A stretch of 64,000 bases of DNA from Hybos culiciformis (Eukaryota > Arthropoda > Insecta > Diptera > Hybotidae). Positions 27,396-40,365 of the stretch are shown here, piece by piece (position 1 is the stretch's first letter; each line of letters opens with the position of its first letter). The position numbers were made by a program, and so were the translations under genes. The notes under the pieces are model-generated. The model was not told the origin of the DNA, did not search any database, and worked only from the letters and a program-made list of their open reading frames with translations. The stretch spans positions 86,633,936-86,697,935 of the forward strand of contig OZ023274.1 in NCBI GenBank assembly GCA_964007475.1, given 5' to 3'.

Positions 27396-27553
27396 TTAAG
27401 ATCAGCTAATTCCTAAAATATTAAAAAAAAATTAGTAATTTTTCCAAAAAAAATTATTCATTTTCTTTTTTGCAAAAAAAAAATCGAATAATTTTTTTTT
27501 AGAAAAATTACTAATTTTTTTTTTTTTATTTTAGGAACTAATGGTCTTCTTAA
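27396..27553. repeat. Fold-back inverted repeat
   Basis: The left arm carries aattcctaaaata, then attagtaatttttccaaaa. The right arm carries agaaaaattactaatttttt, then tattttaggaactaa. The arms are about 65 bp each and nearly complementary, with a T/A-rich centre. A transcript would form a long hairpin. Not coding. Confidence 0.7.
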
Positions 27554-27929
27554 ATTTTATTTAATTTTATTTTTAATTATTAAAAAAAATAATAATAATT
27601 TTATAATTATTTTTTTTTATAATTAAAAATAAAATCAAATAATAAATATATAGTTATAATTTATATTTACAATAAATAATCTCCTTGTTGCTGCCATTTT
27701 CCTCGTTTGTTGATAAAAGAAAAAAAATTCTTACTTGACATTTGACAGCAAACTTTATAATGACAACAAAGATATTTTCAGGGTTACCATTGTTCTATTT
27801 TTATTCATTTTGTTTTTTTGAATAAAAATAAGTGCAATTTTTGAAGTGTGGTTTAAATTTTTGTACTAAAATCCAACCACACTCGTTTAAAAATTTAGTA
27901 GTAGAGGTTCGAAGATCCTTTAAAAATAG

Positions 27930-28250
27930 TAGATTGAAACACATGTTAAGAAAATTCATCGACTGATCGACTGGCCGCTTTTTAGAAAAAAAAAAAATAG
28001 CCGCGTATTTTTTTATTGTTTCTTTTTTTTTTTTTTTGTTTGCTCAGAGGGAAAATATAGATTAGCTGAGAGGGAAAATATAGATTTTTAGCATTATAAA
28101 CTAAGCTTTGTTTGACATTGATATGATGCATGGGAGAGGTATACATTTGCAATGTTTTTTTTTTTTTTTGGTATTTGCTGTTTGAAATATTGTGAGTGTG
28201 AGTGATATTATTTTTGTTTATAGTATTACGCAGTTCAAAATGAAGAATGT
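27930..28250. repeat. Diverged copy B of the palindromic repeat family
   Basis: It begins aatagtagattgaaacacat (compare aatagtagattacaatacat in copy A). It ends with gcatgggagaggtatacatt, tgcaatg and gttcaaaatgaag, matching copy A's right flank in the same order. The hairpin core is replaced by unrelated T-rich sequence and a 23-bp tandem duplication at 28042-28087. Confidence 0.5.
28042..28087. repeat. 23-bp tandem duplication
   Basis: Two copies of gctcagagggaaaatataga+tta, differing at one or two bases. Confidence 0.85.
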
Positions 28251-28400
28251 AAATACAATATAGAGCAATGTAAATACAATTTACATCACAGGGAAATGTA
28301 AATACAATTTACATTCCTCTATAATTGCATGTGTATTGATGCATGTAATGGAGCATTTACCGAGCTAAATTTGCGAATGTAAATACAACTTACCGAAGCC
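28240..28400. repeat. Repeated word aatgtaaatacaa with inverted copies
   Basis: The word aatgtaaatacaa occurs four times (about 28247, 28269, 28295 and 28377). In two places it runs straight into its near-complement (tacaatttacat), making short palindromes. It directly follows copy B of the palindromic family and may be part of that element. Confidence 0.6.
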
Positions 28401-31400
28401 ATGCGCATTAAAATATTTTTCTTTATTTATTTGATAAATTATTTAAAAAAAAAATTGAAATATGAAGGACAGATTACATTTTTTTTTTATGTAAGAAAAT
28501 GTGCCTAAAGGATTTTCATTGAAAAGAACGTTTCTTAAAAAAAATTATTAATAAAAAAAAATTGAAAAAAAAACGAAAATCAAAATAACAAAATAAAAAA
28601 TGTAATGCTACGGACGTTATTATTAAGTCTTCTTAACTATAAATCTACAGCATAAATATGAGTTTAACTTTTTTTTCTTTTTGCAGTCCAAATTTAATGA
28701 ATTCAATTTATTTGCGAGTAATGCGAAGATGGTCGAAGTTTCGTTAAAAGTAATTATTCTTATAATATGTATATATAACTAATGTTCATACATAAATTCA
28801 TAGCTACGCAATGTATAGTACAATATGACACAAGTTCTATGTAAAAATTTAGGATTAAACATCTGCAAAATTCACACAAATTCCAACAGGAAAGAATTAA
28901 ACCCACAACCGAATACATTGTAAGATAATGACAATAATTCACCATCAACCTAGCACCGATTTTAATTCATAGTCTTCCACGGTACACATTAACTCTTCCC
29001 CACTTCAGTCCACCAATGTTTTCTTTGATTCTTTCCAACTAACACCAACAGTTGTACCAATGAAGGCCTTACAATAAATTCTAATATTTTTTTTCTTAAC
29101 AATTTGTTTACATAATAAACGTAAATATATGTACATATATTTAAGCTTAGGATGATTTCAAATCCATTCAATAAATTTTATTGAAATGAAAACCATATAG
29201 AAAGAATTAAAATCAAAAAAAACGTTCATTCTTAATTTCTTTCAACAGTTCTAATAATTTTAAATTGATAGGATTAAAAATATTTATTTAAATTTAAATC
29301 TTATAAAACACACAAACATTTGTACCACTACTACTTGCGGAGAAGGAATTTCTTATAAAAGTTAAAAAAAAATCTGTCACAAATTGAACAAATTTGAATA
29401 TGAGCCATTATAGTTTAAAATTTTGTTAAACTAATAATATTATATAATTTTGTTTTTGTAGATACATTAAATGAAATAAGTTTCATTACATAACTGCTAA
29501 TAATAATAAAAATTTAATGAATAGTTTTTTTTTTTTTGAAGGAAAAATATTTACATTTTTATTCCAATTAATTTTAACATTATATTTTGTAGATTTACAA
29601 GAAAAATTATACATTAAGTGGACTATGTTGTACAACATAATATGAATTACATTTTTATGTTAATGAAAGTCATAAAGAAATTAATTTCTTTAATACAAAG
29701 ATGGGTATTATAATGTACACTTATACCTTTATATTTGCATCTAAAAATGTATTTCTGACAGACAAAATAAATTGAAGTTAATATTTTTACGATCTTTTAA
29801 CAATTTCGGTTTTACTTATAATTAGAAAGATAAAAGTTATTACAAAATAAATTAACAACTAAACAAGTGAAATTTTTTTTAATATAGTATATTTAAAAAA
29901 GAATCTTCTTCATATCCTAACTTCACGAAAACCATATATTTTCCAGTGTTTATACGTATGTTTTTCAGAAGCAGGGCAAATTTTTTCCCAATGTTTAAAT
30001 TTTAAATACTGAAGTCTTTTTTTTTTTTTTTTTACTAATCTTGATCTATATTTAGTGAGTTTATATAAAGACCTAAATATCGGGGATAATTAAGATTTTA
30101 AGATTTAAAGGCATGTATAATATACACATTATACAAGAATTTTTCAAAAAAAATTTAGTTAAATAATATTCATTTATTTAGGTATGAAAAAATGAATTAA
30201 GATTAAACTATTTGATTTCAGAAATTTAGATGTAAAAATTTAGGTCTGTTGCAAAATATACAGGCGGTTTCAGGGAAACAAAGCCTTAATATGAGGTAAA
30301 AACAGTTACAGTTAATTTAAAAAAATTTAATTCAATTTGACACACAGTATTTAACTATAAAAGAATAAATTTATTATATATTAAATTTTACACATTGCCC
30401 GAATTGTCGTATATATATATTCATGTAGGTTTTTCAGTAAAAATATTTTTATTTTGTTCGAAACGAAACACAGATTTCGTTTAATAACTTGAAACTCAAT
30501 TTTTTCCCTAAACTTTGTTTTTTTTTTTAAATACCGCTTTATTGCCTTGGATCAGCGAATGAAGATCCATGCATAAAAATATAAAATCAGTGTACATATA
30601 GAAAAAACCTTGTTACCTTAACAATTAAAAATTATACTTTATCTTACGATTTAGCCCGGACAAAATTCTGTAATAGGAATCAAAATTAGGCAATTGATTA
30701 TAATTTTTTTTTAGTTATTTCTTTATTTTTTTTCTTCTGTTTTCCTTGTTTCTTATATTCAAGTTATATTGTACATCAAAATTATTTTTAAATTTAAGCA
30801 AAAATCTTTAAATTATATGAAATTTTTCCTTAAAGAGATTTTCTTTAAGAACAAACAAAAAATAATATTTAAGTACTATCCACAAACATTTTATGTATAG
30901 ATTAAATTTTTATTTTCTTTGGTCTTGCTAAAAATGTATCTCGAAATTGTTTTACCTAACTAAAACATTACATATATTAAGTTCAGCAAAACCTTATTAA
31001 AGCGAAAAAAAATACACCTGGTTCTCTATATATAAAAAATTCAGATTTCCAACAGATAAAAAAGAAACAAAATTATAATCTTATATTTTTATTTATACAT
31101 GTTTTAAGGTAGCTACAAATAAAAAAAAAAACATAATTTTATTGTTTTTGGAAAAACAACTTTTTTTTTCCCACAAAAATTCATTGAAATCATAGAAAAA
31201 TTCGTATGCAAATAAAAAATTGAAATTTTATTTTTATTATTTAAATGTTATTATGTCTAGAAGGATTATTTTCTTACATTATTATATCTACTCAAAAAAA
31301 TCCATTAAAATTTAAGATTCATTAAAAAAAAAAAGTTTTACAACATTGTAGTAAAATAAAATTCTTCAAAAAGAAAAACAAAACAAAATTATAAATATAA

Positions 31401-32455
31401 CAAAAATTTTAAATGAAATTATTTTATGAGCCTTGAAAACATTATTTTAATTTAATTCTTTGGTAGTAATAAAAAAAAACTCAATTATTTTAGAAGAATT
31501 TGGTTTTTTTTTTTAATTTAAAATAAAACAGTAATTTTTGTTTCTAGTTACTTGAAGAAATCAACCATTTTTGTCATATTCATAAATTTTATATTTTATA
31601 AAGATATACGACGGAGAAGTCCCTATTTTTGAATTACTTGAGTAAATATATGATAAATTTGAAAAAGAAAAAATCTGATATTTGTGCATGTAAACTTGTT
31701 AATTGTGGTTAAAGCGAATTTGTGAATTTATATTAAAAATCACAATTCTTAACTTTTTCTAAGATACTTTGAGCTTTGCTCAGTTTGATTTCAATTATTA
31801 TTTATTATTTTATTTTTTTGGAACCATCTTTTCGCCATTTAAGAAATTTGTACAAGATTGTTCGTTTTTCGATAATTGTTTGATAGTAACCCACTTCAGG
31901 CTGGCCCTAAAAACTTAAAATCTCCACCTAAACACGATGTGATCAATGCGTGCATCAAAATTCAATTACAAATTCCACTTTATTTTATATTAGAAGAACC
32001 AACATTTATATAAATGGGTAAAAAAATTTATACGAGTAAAAAATTGACTGAAGTTTTTCGGGCCGTTTAGTTTAATTTTAAGAAAAATAACAAGTTTAAA
32101 AATTTTTGACTCAGATAGTAAAAGGCTTTCTTTTTTTATTCCACGATTTTTTCATTTTTTTTGTTATTTTATTTTCATTATGGCATTAATATGTACAATA
32201 CCACATGGCTGTCGAATTTATTACTTTTGTTTAACGTTTGGTTATTAAATTCATTCCTGGTCTGCATTAGAATTATTACATCATAGTATAATAAAATTCG
32301 TGCGTTCATAAAACTTTCGTAAATATATAATTTGCATAAAAAAATATACATAAATAAAACACTTGTTTTTGTTTTCTTTTTTCTTTTTTGTAAATATAAT
32401 CCTCATTACTCACTTTTTATGTTTCATATTATAATGTGAATTTCATATTAACATA
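28400..32455. other. Gene-free stretch
   Basis: No supported gene. A slightly less AT-rich patch at 28950-29070 gives short minus-strand frames that are interrupted by stops and resemble no family I know; it could be an untranslated exon or an old repeat. The rest is low-complexity sequence. Confidence 0.45.
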
Positions 32456-32457
32456 TA

Positions 32458-33867
32458 GGGGAGAGTGGGTATATTTTAAACATGGGGATATTGTAAACAG
32501 TCTTAATATTTAAAAAAATAACGACAAAATCCAAAATCTGTATTTACAGTTTTTTTGCGCTCACGTCGCTCTATATTTAACTCTACTTGCACTCCATTTT
32601 GCAGTTTAGTAAAAAAGTTACAACGGAAAGGTTGTTTTGTGGCCAAAAAAGTAAACTTTATGTTTTTTTTTTAAATTTGAAAACTAAAGTGTAAAAAAAA
32701 ATTTTTTTTTTAAATAAATAACTTTTTTATTGAATTTAAAGATTAAATAATTTAAAAAACAACTAAAAACAATAATTTACTTATCAAAAGGCTAAAATTT
32801 TTAATAAAATTTGAAAAAAGTCCCTACGGGGATATTGTTAACAGTGAGGGGTGGTGATATTATTAACAGTGTTAATATTAGCCTCAACTGTTTTATTTTT
32901 AATTTTATTAAAAATTTACTGTCTTTTTTAAGTTCATAATATGCGACAATGTCTTTCAGATTCTGGGGATGAAAGCAGCTTGGAAAATGAACCCATAGTC
33001 CGAAAATACGACAAACAAAAATTTAAGCACAATCAAGTTTTTTCTGACGTTAAAGAAGTTATGCTTAAGGAAATATTTTACAGAGTTCTGAAATGAACTA
33101 TGGTTTATCTTACAAACAAGTTCAAAGACTGGCTTATGAATTTGCTAAGAAGCTTGAATAAAAGTATCCGAAAGCTTGGGACAAAAATTCAGCAGCTGGT
33201 AAGGAATGGATGATGTCGTTCATGAAACGTCACAACGAATTGTTATTAAGAAAGCCAGAAATACTGGTTTAGCTCGAGCTAGAGCTTTTAATTTAACAAC
33301 TGTTTACGACGTTATTTCCTACGTTAGCAGATCAAATATCATCTCTTTGTTATGCAAACCGTCAGAATTGCCAGGAACTTCAAGAACTCCAGGATATTTT
33401 CACTTCAACATTGACTTTTCGGTTAAAAAATTCGATAAATATTAATTAATTAATTAAATTCTTTATATAAAAATATGAATTAAAAAGAATAAGGCTACAG
33501 AGGCTAATTGCAATGTAAAAAAATAGAAATATTAGTTTCATTATTGTATTATTTTTGTAATTTTATTATTATTTTTAAATAAAAAAATGAATTCTTAATA
33601 TTTTTTATTTGTGTTAAAAATTACCCCACCGATAAAATTGGTTTGTTAACATTATACCCACCGATGGGTATATTGTTAACGAAAAAATCAATATTTTGAA
33701 TTGAGAAAAAAACGAATTTAAAAAAAGAAAAGTTCCAGTTTGAGGTTGCTTTTAGGTGCGCAAGACCAATAAGCTAATTTTAGGATCATTCGGAAAAAAG
33801 AAAAATTATTTTTTAAAAAGTAAAACGCTAAAAACTAAAAAATGTTAACAATATACCCACTCTCCCC
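32458..33867. mobile_element. pogo/Tigger-like DNA transposon relic
   Basis: The termini are inverted repeats of about 26 bp: ggggagagtgggtatatttt on the left, ggggagagtgggtatattgt on the right read from the other strand. Both ends are flanked by TA (32456-32457 and 33868-33869), the usual pogo/Tc1-mariner target duplication. Subterminal copies of gatattgttaacagt-like words lie at 32486, 32828, 32853 and 33665. The 1.41-kb interior holds a broken reading region resembling the DNA-binding end of a pogo transposase and lacks the DDE catalytic part, so the copy was internally deleted and cannot move by itself. Confidence 0.8.
32941..33445 (+). pseudogene. Decayed pogo/CENP-B-type transposase N-terminal fragment
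   Basis: One frame from the ATG at 32941 runs to a stop near 33096. A second frame then gives NYGLSYKQVQRLAYEFAKK, a stop, and AAGKEWMMSFMKRHNELLL with RKPE. A third frame continues TGLARARAFN. In pogo/Tigger transposases the tract AGxxWxxxFLxRxxxLxxR, KPE, then (T)xLARAxxFN is the end of the CENP-B-type DNA-binding domain followed by the linker. The in-frame stops and at least two frameshifts show the gene is dead. The catalytic domain is absent. Confidence 0.7.
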
Positions 33868-35547
33868 TACATACCTGAAATAGAAATAAAAATTAATTAA
33901 AATTATGCATACATTTACTTTTAGATTTCTATTATTCATATTAAAAAAGTTTATTTATGTTGACTTTGATGTCAGGAAAATAAGTTTAAGATGATGATAG
34001 ATGACTTTATTTTATTTTATTCATACTTAGAGCATATTTATTCCAGTCAATAGTCGCCAGATTTTCTGTTTAATAAAAATTAATATATATTAAATTGTAC
34101 TCGTAAACTGATATTGACATTATTATTTCAGTGTTGAAGAAGAAAATTGGTAATTAGACCTATAATAACAAAGGTATATTAGTACTTTTGACTTAATAAA
34201 ATAATATTAGTTGAATTTGAATTTCCTCAAAAATGGTATGGATGAAGTTGTACGTAGCGCAACTTGCATCTTTTATTCAAAAATGATTAAAAATTCTTAA
34301 ATTTGGCGCTAAAAATAGATTTAATAATAAAAAATATTTTCGTATGCAACAGGATAATAATAACGTTTAATAGCCAGGTAAGAATTTAATTATTTGTTTC
34401 AATTATTTTTAAATCACTAGAGGCTCGTAAATCTAATAAAAAATTTTGTGTAAATAATTTTTAGTAGTGAAAAAAGTTTCTCATGATAATTTTATTTTGT
34501 TATTGATTTTTTCTTAAAGTTGAACAAACAATTTTTTTATCTGTCATAAAAATTTAAATTGTTTTAATCACTGTTTAATTTACTATTTAGTTTAACAGAA
34601 GCGTATACATACGTACATAGTATGTGCTTTTGCGAAAAAACGAATATGAGTCAATATATCGATTGGAGGAAACTAAAAAAATATTAAGCCCCCGATTGTA
34701 CGCCAAAGAATCGGGCTGGTGGATGAAAGAAGATTTCGATGTAAATTGATATACCTATGCAGTAATTATGGATTGAGATCGACTGTTAAAAAAATTTTCC
34801 GAAAGTATTTGAAATCGAAAACAGATCACACACTTCATTTATGATGTCCTACTGTTCTAAATTTTTTTAAATTAAAATAAAGGGAAAGATTTGATGTTTC
34901 TTTGAAATTTTTGACCTAAAAATGTTTTTTAGAATCTTTCAATATGGCACTATTTCTTATTGTTTAGTAGAAATAAAAAAAGTTAATTTACAGTAGGGGT
35001 GAAAATATACTACTTATACATATTTGTAAAAAAAAAATTCAAAGTAATATGAACTTTTTTTTTATAAATCAAGTAAGTAGTTTAATAAAATATTATAAGA
35101 ACTATGACATCAACTTTCATTTTTCATAATATACACGATATTTCATACTTTTAATTAATGAAAGTTTTTAAACTAAAATTAATTAAAGCAAAAAAAAAAA
35201 ATCAAAATTTTAACCAACATTTATCCCATGCAAATAAATATATGTAGCTTTGCTTAATTAGTCATAAAAATTACACTGGACAAAGCTTTTAGTCCAATTA
35301 TCACCCTCATATTATATTTTGATGTAAATAAGAAAATGTAATGTGTTTTTTTTTTTGTTGCTTTTTTTGCTTTATTAGGATTTAGGATATTATGATAGCT
35401 AAAATAAACTTAAAAAAGTATAAATACATAACATAAATTAAATTTAACTAATTCTTGTTTCATAAAAGAAAAGGAAATGTTTATTTTAGATTATAAATGA
35501 GTGTATGTGTAGTTGATGTATATTATAGTATAATAAGGTATAATACG

Positions 35548-35575
<28 letters not shown>
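35548..35575. repeat. (AT)n microsatellite
   Basis: About 14 TA units. Confidence 0.9.
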
Positions 35576-35578
<3 letters not shown>

Positions 35579-35728
35579 AATTTATTTGAAAACTTTTTAA
35601 TTTTATGCAATGAATCAAATTTACATAAAAAGCTTTGTTAATATATAATACATATTTAAATATTGTAAAAAAAACAAAAAACATAATTTTTTCGCAAAAG
35701 ATTTGAATTTTTTAATCGTAAATAAGTT

Positions 35729-35770
35729 TAGCAAGGTAAGGTACAATACTAGCAAGGTAAGGTACAATAC
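35729..35770. repeat. 21-bp perfect tandem duplication
   Basis: Two identical copies of tagcaaggtaaggtacaata plus c, head to tail. Confidence 0.92.
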
Positions 35771-38700
35771 TAGAAAATAAAAAAATTATAATTATACATT
35801 TTATTTCAGAATTGGGTTTGTAATGAAGTTTAAATTTTGTGAAAGTTTTATATATATCTTGTCTCATCATTTATTATTTAATTCATTTGAAAACTATTTC
35901 TAGATTCAATAAAAAGTCATTGTTGTAAGTTCATAACATTCATAACTAGTTTTTCATAATAATTTAAAGCTTCGGACGCTATATGTTTTTCGTTTATCAT
36001 GCATTACGAATTTAGCTATCAAAAATTCGCTTAATATTATATAAGTATTATTCACAGATACATAGTATACATCAAAATCCTTCTTTTTTAGAATTCATTC
36101 TATGAAATTAAATGTATATTTAATTTAGTTAGAGCGGCTAGATGCTTTTATGTATAGATAATATGTTCATTAATGTCAGATAATCTAATAAGAATCAAAT
36201 ATTTTACTAATGAAAGCGCACTAGTTTTTTTAGTACATATTTATCAATTAACTATAAACAATGTTTTATAATATATTCATAAATTAAAAATTTTTAAAAG
36301 CTCATGAGATTATATAGAGTTAATATAAAGTTTATGGAATAAAATAGAAAAACTTCTTCTCTCAGAAATTAAATTTGCAACATTTGGTTTGTTCTAATTG
36401 AATTTATTAATAATAATGAGTCCTCATGGAATCGAAAAAGGATTCAACTATTTTTGTTTTTTAACATGTACTTTTTTACTTTTTTTTTACATAAATTTTG
36501 TAATGAGTTTAAGCAAATAATTTTTGTATTATCCAATTTAGATGAAAACACAAAAATAAAAAATGTGAAACTCCCAGTTTTTGATTCTTTTTCTCAGATA
36601 TTATGAGGTCTATATTGGTTTTTTTTTCAATGAATGAATAATAAGATTTAAATAATTCAAGCAGCATAATGTTGTTAATAATAAACATTGCGTTATGCAG
36701 ACATGCATTTACTTATTTATTAAAATTTTAATTATTCCACTTGTGTAATTAATATGTACGTATATATTCGATCTATAATTAAATTTTGTTTTACATACAC
36801 ATATCTCACTGAAAGAAATCAATCGTAATCTATACTGGACAGCAAAATAAATTAATTTATTTCCTTCATATACACACACAAATTACCACTCTCAAGGTAC
36901 ACAAAAAGCTATAAGGTTAGGTATGTGTAATTCTTATTTTATTGCTTTTTTGTTTTCCCCTCTAATAAAATAATATATACTTATATTATTATATTATAGT
37001 ACAGTAATGTCCCGCATTTTTATTTATTTTTGAAAGCTTATTTTCTTATAATTAGCATACAAAAAGGCAAAAAAAAAAAAATTTAACTGCCAAACTAAAG
37101 TACAAAAAATTGTTAAACTTTTGAGAATTTTTGAATACATAAACTATAATAGTCATTGACGTGGTCATAAAAAATTATGTCCTTTTGTATTTTGCCTTTT
37201 TTTTTGCTTTCACAAGTGGAATATTTCTTTTATTTCGGATGTTTTTTTTTTGTATGTACATAATATATTTTTATTTTAATTAATTACAAGTTTATAACAT
37301 TAATCCTATAAATTAAACATTCAGTGTGCCCAAGGAAAATTATTCAAAAAAGATTTTAGTTATATTTGGTAATTTTATACTTCTGTTGTAGTAGTTAATA
37401 AAAATTAGTAAGCACACTCTTTCGAAAGTTAATATTAAAGGTTACCAAATATTATTGATAAATAATTGAAAAGTTTTGATTGAACATTATTTATTTTGGT
37501 TCTGTTGTAGAATATGAAATGAAGATAGCTAGCTCTCTTTAAGAAAAAATAAATAAATTTAAGAATGAATTTACGATTTTCCATCAAAATAAAAATTTTA
37601 TTTCCAGTCGTCTAAATATTTGATTCTCACATCCGATGCGGTGATGGACATAACATATACTAATAGGTACCAAGAAATTTCATAAACATATAGTAAATCA
37701 GTAAGCAACAGGACGGCGCAGCGATAATATCTAGCGGGGCGATAATACCGTTCTTGAAGAAATAAAAACAAATGGTCATCGTGTATTAATTAAAGAACCG
37801 ACATTTAAATCTCAAAAATTATACAATTCTCTTATGGGGATACTTGAACAAAAAAGTATGTTTATTTAACCTTTTATGAACTGTGAAACAATTTATTAGG
37901 TTTAAGAAAAATTGTTTTAATTTAAGAAAGGAAAAAAAAAACATATTTATAATTCATTTTGAAACTGAAACTATGTAGAGCTTAAAAAGACGAAAGCTTA
38001 ATGGTGCGTGTTACACGCAATTAATATTATTATTATTTTGATATTATTTTACATGAATTGTCATAATCCTAGAAAAATTGTTAGGATTAATATAAATAAA
38101 ATAATAAGCATTTATTTAATAAGGGGAAAATTATTTTGCTTCATATTCATATTTTGCTTTCATATCCAAACAGTTCAAAAACTTTACAATTTTGATTTTT
38201 TTTTTCAATATAAAACTAATTCAATGTTTTATAATTTTCGTTATTATTTTTTTTTTGTTATTTTTTAAATTAGCAATGAATTTGGTAAATTTACTTCTCT
38301 TTTTTCTTTGTCAAAAAATATATTATAATTTAAGAATAATTTAGCTATTTTGTTATGTCCTTTAATGATTGACCTTAAGTCATAAAAAAGAATAATGTCC
38401 TTTTCTAGAATTTTTAATATTTAGTTACATACAAAAAAAAAAAATATTTTTTATTTGTAGAATTATGTGCGTTCACCTGACAGGTGTAAATTTACTCTGA
38501 AGGTTATATTATATACAGATGGAAACAAATTGTGACACAATGGGCTTTTAACCTTAAATTTTTTCTTTTATATTTTTAGCTTAGGTGTTATTTTTGTTGG
38601 CAGAAAATTAATTGAGTATTTTCTTTTGGTTATAGTTTTAAATTATTTTGACATTAATATTTTGATTACAACAATTATATATCTGTATATTTATGTGAAT

Positions 38701-40113
38701 ATTTATAAGTATAATATACTATATATTATATAGTATTTAAGTGAAATTGACTAGATTGAGATGTAATAAAAGCGTCATAAACATTTATATAAACGTTACT
38801 AAACTGTCATTTTTGAAAAAAATTTAAAATTAACTATGAATTATGAATTAACTTGAAGTAATTGATAAACGTGAGATAATAACCTCCAAAAACCATATAA
38901 TTGGGTCAAATTTTAAAAAAATCAAATAATTCTAAAAAAGAAGACAGATGTGGAAGCGTTAGGTTAAAAATATTATTGTTTACATCAAATTTAAGCAAGA
39001 AAAGAAATTTTCTTTTTGTCGAAATTTTTCAATTCATGAACGTGATTGTCAGATTGAAAATCATGCACTTCGTTCAGTTAAAGTATATTTTTTAGGAAAA
39101 ATAAACCAGTCACTCCAAAAACTTGACTAAAGAGTAATCAAATTTATGGTTTCTGACCTAAATAAGGAATATGTAAGAACTAGAACTAAGATATTTTCTT
39201 ACAAACTCTTAGGCGTTGAAAAATTTTAAAACGTCCTAATCTAACAAACAATTGGTAAAATGATAGTTCAGTGTGGAGGATTAGAAAATTGAGATATTTA
39301 TTTACTAATAACAAAACAATGGAATATGAAATTTTTCAAAAGGTATATAAATATTTGAAAAAAAAATTAAGTTTAATTTCTTTTAGTTTTTAAGAATAAT
39401 AAAAAAAAATAAAATGACGCACGAACTTTTATAAATGTATGTAAATATTCTCTAGACACAAAATGTTTATTATTTGCATACTGATGGTTTTTTTTTTTTT
39501 TTTGATTTTGATTTCAACCGATTTAATAGCAATATAAAATAACTTTTTTATAAAATTATATTGCTTCCGACTCTCATCATTTTAATAGGCCCAAAAATCA
39601 AAATATATATAGCCAGCAAACCATTCTTATTTATAATGTGTATACCACCCATACAACATGTAACGTGTATAAGCATTTATAAGTCAATCATTTCAAATGA
39701 ATTCTTAAAAGTTGCGAATATGCTTGCCACAAATTAAAATTAAAATTGCGTGTACATTAATAGGAAAAATAAAAGGAAATTCAAAATTGAAATGGTCAGC
39801 GTGAGGAAAATATATTAATAGATTATTAAGATTGCAAACGGTTGGTCAATTTTGGTTTTTAGTGGTGGTATTTTATATATATGTATATATTTTTTTGATT
39901 TTGAGTGGTTTTATATTAGTTTTTTATTTAATATTATATTTAAAAAAGAAATGGTAAATTAAAAACTTAAAAAAAAAACGTAAATATAAAAAAATTGCCT
40001 AACAAATAGACGACACACGATGCGTCGTTTTACTAAAAGCTCGCATACTTACTATAAGCTGACATGTTTTAACATTATTTAATTATTTATATTTATACAT
40101 TATATTAAAAGAA

Positions 40114-40365
40114 TGTGGGAGTCCCAAATATTTTTTCCCCAAAATTTGATTGAAAAACCGTTTTAGATTAAAGTTAAATTTAGAAAAATAAATTCATTCA
40201 CTACCTCTCCAGACTGTTTCATATACTTTGAAATGGCATAAAAGTTTTTAAAGTATGAAACAGTCCGGAGAAGTGAATGATTTTTTTTCTCTAAATAAAC
40301 TTAAAAATAATCTAAAAGGGCTATTCAATCCAATTTTGAGACACAAAATGTTTGGGACTCCCACA
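40114..40365. mobile_element. Fold-back MITE, 252 bp
   Basis: The ends are tgtgggagtcccaaa / tttgggactcccaca. Nearly the whole element is a palindrome: ttttagatta, aattcattcact and cagactgtttcata each recur inverted in the other arm (for example tatgaaacagtccg), with a short spacer around 40235. The arms are about 120 bp with scattered mismatches. No clear target duplication, no coding frame. Confidence 0.75.

Larger units (their letters stand above)
33870..40113. other. Gene-free stretch
   Basis: No supported gene. It contains a small hairpin (34687-34716), an (AT)n tract (35548-35575) and a 21-bp tandem duplication (35729-35770). A less AT-rich patch at 37620-37800 shows no sustained frame. 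An open frame of 86 codons at 38008 is Ile/Phe-rich and looks like chance. Confidence 0.5.

Noticed and set aside
27775..27800. cagggttacca resembling a hAT terminus
   Set aside because: No inverted partner or target duplication found nearby.
28760..29171. Two adjacent minus-strand frames (62 and 60 codons)
   Set aside because: Interrupted by stops, with no domain or splice pattern I can support; the slightly lower AT content alone is not enough.
38008..38268. 86-codon Ile/Phe-rich frame
   Set aside because: Composition matches random translation of AT-rich DNA; no signal peptide or motif pattern.
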